Shown: in pieces, positions 1 through 4,724 of the stretch
How positions within the stretch are numbered: the stretch's first letter is position 1
Layout: each line of letters begins with the position of its first letter
NCBI GenBank assembly: GCA_021827245.1
Contig: JAKAWN010000465.1
Location: 1-5,264 of the forward strand
Direction of reading: 5' to 3'
From: Acidobacteriota bacterium
GTDB taxonomy: Bacteria; Acidobacteriota; Terriglobia; UBA7540
Length of the DNA stretch: 5,264 bases
Notes under the pieces: model-generated
The model's input: only the letters and a program-made list of their open reading frames with translations
Told to the model about the DNA's origin: nothing
Database searches by the model: none
Program-made: the position numbers and the translations under genes

Positions 1-5
1 GATCT

Positions 6-34
6 TTGACAACTTCAGAATGCTCAAATACGAT
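6..34 (+). promoter_or_regulatory. Sigma70-like promoter for the M23 peptidase gene
   Basis: A perfect -35 hexamer TTGACA (6-11) is followed by a 17-base spacer and a -10 candidate TACGAT (29-34), which matches TATAAT at four of six positions. Transcription would start near position 41 and leave a leader of roughly 80-100 bases before the peptidase start. The -10 box lies inside the terminator-like hairpin at 23-43, so both elements cannot be read at face value without a transcript map. Confidence 0.5.
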
Positions 35-43
35 TGAGTTTTT
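23..43 (+). terminator. Weak rho-independent terminator-like hairpin, perhaps of the gene to the left
   Basis: CTCAA (23-27) pairs with TTGAG (34-38) around a six-base loop and is followed directly by five T residues (39-43). The stem has only two G-C pairs, so it would be weak. It could end a transcript coming from left of the window. It overlaps the candidate promoter at 6-34. Confidence 0.3.
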
Positions 44-138
44 GCTTTGCCGTTGATGCAACCTCGGCAGTTATCATGCTGACCAGGGTGGGGAGGGCAT
101 CTGCGAAATCTACGAAAGGCTAGTTGTGGTGGAAGCGC

Positions 139-1029
139 ATGAACAATAAGTTCTACACACTTCTAATTACCCCTGGCGCCCATGGTAGAGTTCGAAAAAT
201 CCGACTCCCTTTCTATATTGTTCCTGTAATCCTGAGTCTGAGTCTGATCGGGATTGTGATGCTGGCAGGACTCGCAACCAGCTACGCGAGGATGCTGGTG
301 AAGGTCTCGAACTACAACACCGTCCGAAGCGAGCGTGAGGCCTTAAGAAAACAGTTTCGTACCTTGGAAAGCAAGGTGAGCCGTGCCAACGTCAAGCTGA
401 GTTCTCTTCAAACGCTCGCCGCCGAGGTAGCGGTGACTTATGGCTTCGGAAATGGTCGCCATCAGCAGATCGCGCCCGACCTGCTGAGCCTGGCCCGCCA
501 ATCCGGGGAAACCGCCGGGACAGACTACGGGACCTCGCTCTACGCCCTGAATGCAATGAAGACCGTGAGCCTCGATGGAGTGGTCGGCCAGATTGGTCCA
601 GGCGCTTTTCCCGGCATGTTCGATGACCCGAAGGCAATCCCGTCCATCTGGCCCGTGCGAGGCCGAATAACGGCCGGATTTGGTGAGCGGATGGATCCTT
701 TTAGCGGCGAGGAGGCCTTTCATCCCGGCATTGACATTGCCGATCCCTACGGTACGGACGTGGTAGCAACAGGCGACGGCCTGGTCATTGAGGCTGAGCC
801 GGACGCAGGGTACGGGAGGAGCATTCTGATCGACCATGGGGATGGAATTACGACTCGCTACGCGCATCTCAGCAAAATCTTCGTGGTGGTCGGAGAGCAG
901 GTCAAGCAAGGCGAGATCATCGGCGCCATCGGTATGAGCGGACGGACTACGGGTCCGCACCTTCATTACGAAGTTCGAATCCACGGCACACCAGTGAATC
1001 CCGCGCGGTTCCTTCACGGCCTCGGATAG
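139..1029 (+). CDS. Membrane-anchored M23/LytM-family metallopeptidase (cell-wall endopeptidase)
   Basis: A 296-residue M23 (LytM/DD-endopeptidase type) protein, expected to cleave peptide cross-links of peptidoglycan in the periplasm or to bind and regulate there. Numbering from the ATG at 139: a short basic cytoplasmic N-terminus, one hydrophobic membrane segment at about 24-48, and a charged, probably coiled-coil stretch at about 57-95. The M23 domain runs from about 170 to the end. Its zinc ligands are visible as H195 and D199 (HPGID) and H276 in the HLH motif (H274, H276). H243 in YAHLS is the other expected catalytic histidine, so the site looks intact and the enzyme active. Start choice: an in-frame TTG at 124 with GAAAGG four bases upstream would add five residues (MWWKR). 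I prefer the ATG because the KFYTLLITPG stretch close behind it is where such proteins usually begin. A candidate promoter sits at 6-34, and a hairpin surrounds the stop codon. The gene appears to be transcribed alone. Confidence 0.9.
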   Translation: MNNKFYTLLITPGAHGRVRKIRLPFYIVPVILSLSLIGIVMLAGLATSYARMLVKVSNYNTVRSEREALRKQFRTLESKVSRANVKLSSLQTLAAEVAVTYGFGNGRHQQIAPDLLSLARQSGETAGTDYGTSLYALNAMKTVSLDGVVGQIGPGAFPGMFDDPKAIPSIWPVRGRITAGFGERMDPFSGEEAFHPGIDIADPYGTDVVATGDGLVIEAEPDAGYGRSILIDHGDGITTRYAHLSKIFVVVGEQVKQGEIIGAIGMSGRTTGPHLHYEVRIHGTPVNPARFLHGLG

Positions 1030-1038
1030 CTCCGAGGC
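1019..1038 (+). terminator. Perfect 8-bp hairpin around the M23 stop codon
   Basis: GCCTCGGA (1019-1026) and TCCGAGGC (1031-1038) are perfectly complementary around the four-base loop TAGC, which contains the TAG stop codon (1027-1029). The stem is G+C rich and should be stable. No T-run follows, so it is not a standard intrinsic terminator. It may protect the 3' end, help rho-dependent termination, or be a by-product of coding sequence. Confidence 0.4.
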
Positions 1039-1124
1039 TGGCTCGCCAACAAGCAAACGTACTCACAAGGGCCCTATCGCAAACCCGGATTGTTCGCGCA
1101 AGGAATTTATCCGGCGCAGATTCA

Positions 1125-1153
1125 GCCTCAGCGCTCCCTTGTTTTCCTGAGGC
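1125..1153. repeat. Inverted repeat GCCTCAG / CTGAGGC, 15-base loop
   Basis: GCCTCAG (1125-1131) pairs perfectly with CTGAGGC (1147-1153). The right arm lies within the spacer of the second inverted repeat (1140-1162), so the two foldings exclude each other. It lies in the non-coding region between the M23 gene and the MEDS gene. No T-run follows on the + strand, so it does not look like a terminator. Confidence 0.4.
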
Positions 1154-1162
1154 AAGAAAACA
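1140..1162. promoter_or_regulatory. Possible operator: TGTTTTC-N9-GAAAACA
   Basis: A perfect 7-bp inverted repeat with a 9-base spacer (arms 1140-1146 and 1156-1162) gives a 23-bp dyad of the size bound by many dimeric regulators. It ends about 43 bases upstream of the candidate -35 box of the MEDS gene, a position suited to an activator or upstream repressor. No known regulator is recognised. The functional role is inference. Confidence 0.3.
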
Positions 1163-1205
1163 TCTGGAGTTCACCCCGGGAAATCTGTTTCTTCCGAAAA
1201 GTTGA

Positions 1206-1235
1206 TTGACAGACAACCCGTAAAGCGCGCATGAT
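1206..1235 (+). promoter_or_regulatory. Candidate promoter for the MEDS-SDR gene pair
   Basis: A perfect TTGACA (1206-1211) is followed by an 18-base spacer and CATGAT (1230-1235), which matches TATAAT at four of six positions. The predicted start of transcription lies only about 10-15 bases before the MEDS start codon. The leader would be very short but would still carry the ribosome binding site AAAGGGA (1241-1247), which is 8 bases before the ATG at 1256. A small GTTG/CAAC dyad (1201-1204, 1214-1217) flanks the -35 box. Confidence 0.4.
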
Positions 1236-1255
1236 AACAAAAAGGGAATTTTCGA

Positions 1256-1777
1256 ATGGGCGCTGATTTGCGAGCCGAACCGCGCGCTAACTTGTGCCGT
1301 TTGTTAGTCCGCAGGAAACCCGGCCCAGCGGAGATCATTCAGTTTGTCATTGGCGGTATCGAAATCGGCCAGCAGATTGTCGTCCTGGCGGGGCCGGCTT
1401 GGCTAAAGGAGCTTGCGCGAATTCTGGGCGAAAATGGTCTCCGACCCGAAACCCTGATTCGAAACGGCCGGCTGGTTTTTCTGACCGCTCCCGACTGCCT
1501 CTCGCGTTTTGGCAAGGCAGAGAATCCGTGCAAGCGTCCCATGATCCGCAGGAACGGGTCGATTGTTCGTTGGATTTCGGACTGGTCCTGGGCCTACCGC
1601 AACGGGACTGACCCGGCAGCAATTCTCCGTTACCAGCGACGGATTCATAATTGCATCCATACCCTCGCGGAAATGTCGATATGCACGGTGCACTGCGAGA
1701 AGACGGAACGAAGTTCCATGCTCGCCATTCTGGCCCAGCACCGGCGAGCCGTACGCGCCATTGACCGTTCCGTTTGA
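1256..1777 (+). CDS. Stand-alone MEDS-domain protein (DcmR-type sensory domain)
   Basis: A 173-residue soluble protein that I recognise as a MEDS (methanogen/methylotroph, DcmR sensory) domain from its order of motifs. These are an N-terminal strand (ANLCRLLV, 11-18), the helix-turn 'IIQFVIGGIEIGQQIVVL' (27-44), a central helix followed by 'NGRLVFLTA' (70-78), the 'WISDWSWAY' segment (106-114), and the closing 'YQRRIH...SICTVHCEK...LAQHRRA' block (126-165). MEDS domains are thought to sense small molecules or signals and are usually fused to a DNA-binding or kinase module. Here there is no HTH, kinase or membrane segment, so any output must come from a partner. The His usually found at the domain's N-terminal strand appears to be Asn12. 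The start is supported by AAAGGGA (1241-1247). The next gene, an SDR, starts 60 bp downstream and may be co-transcribed. The long open frame on the opposite strand is a shadow. The family call is from memory of the pattern. The ligand and function are unknown. Confidence 0.7.
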   Translation: MGADLRAEPRANLCRLLVRRKPGPAEIIQFVIGGIEIGQQIVVLAGPAWLKELARILGENGLRPETLIRNGRLVFLTAPDCLSRFGKAENPCKRPMIRRNGSIVRWISDWSWAYRNGTDPAAILRYQRRIHNCIHTLAEMSICTVHCEKTERSSMLAILAQHRRAVRAIDRSV

Positions 1778-1825
1778 GATTCATTCCCAAGGTAAACAAA
1801 AAAGGTTTTTCAGCATGCTCGGCGT

Positions 1826-1830
1826 GGAGA
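1826..1830 (+). promoter_or_regulatory. Ribosome binding site of the SDR gene
   Basis: GGAGA lies seven bases before the ATG at 1838 and fixes that start. A nearer-upstream ATG at 1815 is out of frame. The 60-base gap before the SDR shows no convincing separate promoter: TTGACC at 1761-1766 has no acceptable -10 box at 16-18 bases. Confidence 0.55.
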
Positions 1831-1837
1831 CGCAGGC

Positions 1838-2662
1838 ATGTCCAGATGGCTGGAGGGCCGTATCGCAGTTGTAACAGGCGCTGCCCGTGGCATCGGTCGC
1901 GCTACGGCTGAATTGTTTGCGCGGGAAGGCGCTCACGTCCTAGTGAACGATATTGACGAAAAGGAGCTTGAACAGACTGCGACTGCGATTCGCCGCACGG
2001 GCGGCAGGGTGCACGACTTTGCCGGCGATGTGGCTGCAACGGGCTTCGCGGAAGACCTACTCGAAATCTCATTTGAAGTATTCGGTATTCCTGACATTCT
2101 GGTGAACAACGCCGGGTTTACCTGGGACGGAACGCTCCACAAGATGACCGACGAGCAATGGCAAACCATGATGGATATCCATCTCACCGCTCCATTCAAG
2201 ATTCTTCGTGTGCTGGGGGCGGCCATGCGTGAAGCGGCAAAGCAGGAGATCGAGGAGCGGGGCAGCGCGCGAGCCCGAAAGGTGGTGAACATCAGTTCGA
2301 CCTCTGGGACCCGGGGTAACTTCGGGCAGGCCAATTATGCTGCGGCGAAAGCCGGGATAATCGGCTTGACGAAAACCCTGGCGCGCGAATGGGGACCCGT
2401 GAACATTCAGGTGAATGCGGCGGCCTTCGGGCTGATCGACACTCGCCTAACCGCCCCGAAGGAGGATGGTGAAGCCATCACCCGGCAGCAAGCTGAACTG
2501 AAGCTTGGCATTCCCGCCAGAATGCGGGAGGCCGCCATCCATTCTATCCCCTTGGGCCGCCCCGGAACCCCACAGGAGGCGGCGGGAGTCATTCTCTTTC
2601 TGGCCTCGCCGCTGTCGGATTACGTTTCCGGACAGGTCATTGAAGTGACAGGCGGGGGATAA
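1838..2662 (+). CDS. FabG-like short-chain dehydrogenase/reductase (SDR), NAD(P)-dependent
   Basis: A 274-residue cytoplasmic SDR with a Rossmann fold, close in type to 3-oxoacyl-ACP reductase (FabG), which reduces 3-ketoacyl thioesters or related ketones. Visible motifs are the cofactor loop TGAARGIG (13-20), NNAG (90-93), catalytic Ser154, Tyr167 and Lys171 (YxxxK in 'NYAAAKAG'), and the C-terminal 'SGQVIEVTGGG'. At the place of the fourth catalytic residue, normally Asn, there is His115 ('MDIHLTAPF'), a variant seen in some SDR groups. The acidic residues after strand beta-2 (VNDID, 36-40) suggest NAD(H) rather than NADP(H), by general SDR rules. Compared with E. coli FabG the protein is about 30 residues longer, with an insertion at about 130-147 (rich in Glu, Arg and Ala) and another before 'SIPLGRPGTPQEAAG'. 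Membership of the SDR family is certain. The substrate is not predictable, and FabG function in fatty-acid synthesis is not supported by neighbours, since no acpP, fabD or fabF is present. Confidence 0.92.
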   Translation: MSRWLEGRIAVVTGAARGIGRATAELFAREGAHVLVNDIDEKELEQTATAIRRTGGRVHDFAGDVAATGFAEDLLEISFEVFGIPDILVNNAGFTWDGTLHKMTDEQWQTMMDIHLTAPFKILRVLGAAMREAAKQEIEERGSARARKVVNISSTSGTRGNFGQANYAAAKAGIIGLTKTLAREWGPVNIQVNAAAFGLIDTRLTAPKEDGEAITRQQAELKLGIPARMREAAIHSIPLGRPGTPQEAAGVILFLASPLSDYVSGQVIEVTGGG

Positions 2663-2671
2663 GGAATCTCC

Positions 2672-2690
2672 AACGGCCTTCCGTTTTGTT
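2672..2690 (+). terminator. Weak terminator candidate after the SDR gene
   Basis: AACGG (2672-2676) pairs with CCGTT (2681-2685) around the loop CCTT and is followed by TTGTT (2686-2690). The stem is short but correctly placed, starting ten bases after the SDR stop in the spacer between two convergent genes. Confidence 0.35.
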
Positions 2691-2703
2691 GAATGGTTCG
2701 TGT

Positions 2704-2727
2704 TCCCAAAAGGCCCAAGGGAGCCTT
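2704..2727 (-). terminator. Weak terminator candidate after the metalloprotease gene
   Basis: On the - strand AAGGC (2727-2723) pairs with GCCTT (2714-2710) around an eight-base loop and is followed by a short T-containing tail. The same spacer also holds CGCTG-GAA-CAGCG (2740-2752), a five-base-pair hairpin that overlaps the dyad GGAAC-AGC-GTTCC (2744-2756). None has a good T-run, so termination may be rho-dependent. Confidence 0.2.
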
Positions 2728-2768
2728 CGTCCCCGATTCCGCTGGAACAGCGTTCCTTTCGCCCGCAG

Positions 2769-3875
2769 CTAGTGGTAGCGGCCCGTATAACTGGTAGGAT
2801 TCTGCGGCACGGTTGTGCATGCCGAATCCGCGTAGCCACATTCCCAGCCTGAAAAATTGTCCAAGGTCAGAATACCCGAACCTGCATTAGGGGCCAGGGG
2901 CAACGCCAAAACGTAGTAATTTCCAGGAGGAACACCAACCAGGTTGTATGTGCCGTCAGGAGCTGTCAGGCCGTCGGTCACCGCTTCTCCTGTGGTCGCA
3001 TTCACGGCAATGACGTGCGCGGCGAAGATTCCGGAACTCAGCGTGACGGTCCCCGAAATCACTCCGGTCGCCGTACTGAAATCGGCGGAAGGATACAGAA
3101 AAGAAATTCCAATCGCATCATCCATCCAGAGTTGAATCTGCTGGCCGGCTGATTCCGTATCGCCAAATGGGAACATAACGGAATGGCCGATCCCGCTGTG
3201 ATCGAGCCCCAGCAGGTGGCCCTCCTCGTGCGTGGCCACGGATTGGAGGCTGAAAATCCCGGAGGCCGGAGTTAACGAGGTCGAAAAATCTATGCTGGGG
3301 TTGAATTCAATATCGGCGTCAGTCATACAAGCTGGCAAATTGCATGTCTTCACAACGCCACCGCTGCACTGGTACTGAAAAGAGCCGGTTGTCCCCACCG
3401 GCTGCGTGATCGTAGCAACCTGCGTGAACGCAATCGTACCCGTCGGAAAATCGCCGCTGGTAGTATCCGAAAATCCCAGGACGTTCTGGCAATCCTGATA
3501 ATTGGGAGTTGTCAGAGTCGATGACCCTGAGTATGTCACAGTGAGGTCGGTCAACTTCTGCTGGGTATTTCCAATCGTAACCGCAGCGCCGCTCCAATTG
3601 GTAAAGCCCGCTGCGAGTGATTCCTCAATACAGGTTGCGAGTGAACCACTGCAATCCGCATTACTCACGTTGTTGCTGGGCGTCGAAGCATTCAGCAGCC
3701 AGGTTACGGGCATGACGGCCCAGCGAGGCGCCACGGGATCAGGCGCAGTCACAGTCCCCAGATTTTCCTGGAATGTGTTGTAGCCAAACACCAGCACAGC
3801 CCACAGCATCGTCGCCACGGCAACAATCCCTGCCCCCGCCCGGCTATTTCGAGTGGCCTCGTGCCTGCGTCTCAT
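2769..3875 (-). CDS. Secreted matrixin-type (M10-like) zinc metalloprotease with carboxypeptidase-regulatory-like C-terminal domain
   Basis: A 368-residue exported metalloprotease. Numbering from the ATG at 3875: a basic N-terminus, then a hydrophobic signal or anchor segment at about 15-31. A catalytic region at about 50-265 follows, with the metzincin zinc motif HEEGHLLGLDH (H216, E217, H220, H226) and the Met-turn methionine M234 in 'SVMFPF'. A beta-rich carboxypeptidase-regulatory-like domain lies at about 271-327 ('GVISGTVTL...GTYNLVGVPPGNYYVLAL'). Eight cysteines (75, 82, 129, 170, 178, 183, 346, 353), several in close pairs, suggest disulphides outside the cytoplasm. No cysteine-switch propeptide is seen. 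Start: a GTG at 3884 would overlap the upstream stop as GTGA, but the strong Shine-Dalgarno GAGGTGA (3887-3881) sits six bases before the ATG at 3875, so I choose the ATG. It is the third gene of a compact - strand cluster, five bases after the IPAG-box gene. The C-terminus ends abruptly soon after the beta domain and could be shortened. The substrate is unknown. Confidence 0.85.
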   Translation of the reverse strand: MRRRHEATRNSRAGAGIVAVATMLWAVLVFGYNTFQENLGTVTAPDPVAPRWAVMPVTWLLNASTPSNNVSNADCSGSLATCIEESLAAGFTNWSGAAVTIGNTQQKLTDLTVTYSGSSTLTTPNYQDCQNVLGFSDTTSGDFPTGTIAFTQVATITQPVGTTGSFQYQCSGGVVKTCNLPACMTDADIEFNPSIDFSTSLTPASGIFSLQSVATHEEGHLLGLDHSGIGHSVMFPFGDTESAGQQIQLWMDDAIGISFLYPSADFSTATGVISGTVTLSSGIFAAHVIAVNATTGEAVTDGLTAPDGTYNLVGVPPGNYYVLALPLAPNAGSGILTLDNFSGWECGYADSACTTVPQNPTSYTGRYH

Positions 3876-3880
3876 CGCCT

Positions 3881-3887
3881 TCACCTC
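3881..3887 (-). promoter_or_regulatory. Shine-Dalgarno of the metalloprotease gene overlapping the upstream stop codon
   Basis: On the - strand GAGGTGA (3887-3881) is a near-perfect Shine-Dalgarno sequence. Its last three bases (TGA, 3883-3881) are the stop codon of the 277-residue gene. Ribosomes ending there are placed to start again at the ATG at 3875, which suggests translational coupling. Confidence 0.65.
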
Positions 3888-4714
3888 GTTTGAATCACTA
3901 TGGTCTGGCCCTTCAGGGTTTCGTCGGCCGAAGTCTCGCTAATGGCAGAGAGACGCGCCTCCCGTCCTCGAACTGAAACGGAAGTCCAGTAGATTCTCCA
4001 TTTCGTTCCTTCGCGCTGGGCGTTACCCACAACCTGGCTGCCGGCGGGAATCACGGTCGCTTGGCTGGGAAACAGGTCGGATGTTGTCCGAGCCAGAACC
4101 ACGGCTTGTCCGGCCCCCTGGAACTGGGTGGAGCTGATCACGACCGGTATCGCAGTCCCCGCTGGAATAACGATGGGCTGCGCAAGCACACCTGAGATCG
4201 TCAATCGGAACTCTCCGAGGGCTGGAGACTGGCTGAGCGGTTTGGAATTGATGCCCGTGCTAAGAGATCCCAGGGGAAGAATGACGCGGCGCTCGGCGCC
4301 GTTCCTTCCCCGGTAAATGCGGAAAGCTCCCTGCATCATGCCCACCATGCGGTAAGTGGCGGCGGTTCCCGCCACTGGCTCCAGAAAAAGGACGTACTCC
4401 GTCTGCGGCCTTAAGAATGCCGTCCCGGGCACCCGAACATGGACATTGCCAATGGTCCCTCCCGGCTGTTCGATCGTCAGAGTGGAAGGCGGTTGCCCTT
4501 TCAGGGGCATATCAAGCTGCACAGTCGTATACGTCATGATGCGGGTATGAGCCGGATTCAGGCGCGTGGCCTGGGCCACGACATGTCCCTGGACAATTGT
4601 GCTGGAAGCCTGGGCAAGCTGGCTCAGGCTCATTCGCACGAGGGTGGTGGCGCAGGCCGTCGTCGCCAGCCAGAGTCCTACTGTCACGATCATGAGAACT
4701 GTGCGAATCTTCAT
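3881..4714 (-). CDS. Secreted two-part protein with VirB10/TrbI-like 'IPAG' C-terminal segment
   Basis: A 277-residue protein with a signal peptide: basic start, hydrophobic 5-20, likely cleavage after the 'ACA' at 20-22. The Cys21 surroundings (TTAC) are a poor lipobox. Residues 25-155 form a first, probably beta-rich module ('MSLSQLAQASSTIVQGHVV', 'LKGQPPSTLTIEQPGG', 'PQTEYVLFLEPV', 'GMMQGAFRIYR') that I cannot assign to a named enzyme family. It resembles unnamed proteins I associate with acidobacterial metalloprotease loci. Residues 180-258 carry two IPAG boxes (183-186 and 222-225) spaced about 40 residues apart, followed by 'WRIYWTSVSV'. This is the pattern of the VirB10/TrbI-like beta domain ('IPAGT...IPxGSxxxG'). 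There is no type IV secretion gene around it, so a role in conjugation is unlikely. It lies ten bases after the Ig/IPT gene and is coupled to the metalloprotease gene. It may be a partner, inhibitor or surface anchor of the protease, which is inference. The ribosome binding site is weak (GAGTG, about ten bases upstream). Confidence 0.75.
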   Translation of the reverse strand: MKIRTVLMIVTVGLWLATTACATTLVRMSLSQLAQASSTIVQGHVVAQATRLNPAHTRIMTYTTVQLDMPLKGQPPSTLTIEQPGGTIGNVHVRVPGTAFLRPQTEYVLFLEPVAGTAATYRMVGMMQGAFRIYRGRNGAERRVILPLGSLSTGINSKPLSQSPALGEFRLTISGVLAQPIVIPAGTAIPVVISSTQFQGAGQAVVLARTTSDLFPSQATVIPAGSQVVGNAQREGTKWRIYWTSVSVRGREARLSAISETSADETLKGQTIVIQTR

Positions 4715-4724
4715 GCGGAATCAC

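Noticed and set aside
343..1056. Long open frame (237 codons) antisense to the M23 gene
   Set aside because: It lies almost wholly opposite a well-supported gene with intact motifs. Its translation shows no recognisable domain, membrane segment or signal, so it is a G+C-driven shadow.
947..1240. Possible - strand gene in the 1030-1255 spacer
   Set aside because: The frame runs into the M23 coding region, has no clear ribosome binding site, and overlaps the repeats and promoter candidate. Its translation looks random.
1347..1799. Antisense open frame (150 codons) opposite the MEDS gene, plus overlapping + frames at 1294-1611 and 1563-1874
   Set aside because: The 1256-1777 frame matches the MEDS pattern over its full length and has a good ribosome binding site. 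The others are rich in Arg, Ser and Pro and match nothing I know.
2447..2841. - strand frames between the SDR and metalloprotease genes
   Set aside because: They are shadows of the two convergent genes across a 106-bp spacer. They give no domain and do not continue the protease sequence.
3881..4714. Evidence for a type IV secretion or conjugation locus from the IPAG motif
   Set aside because: No VirB4, VirB9, VirD4, relaxase or transfer-type gene is present. The N-terminal module is not VirB10-like, and the neighbours are Ig/IPT and protease genes.
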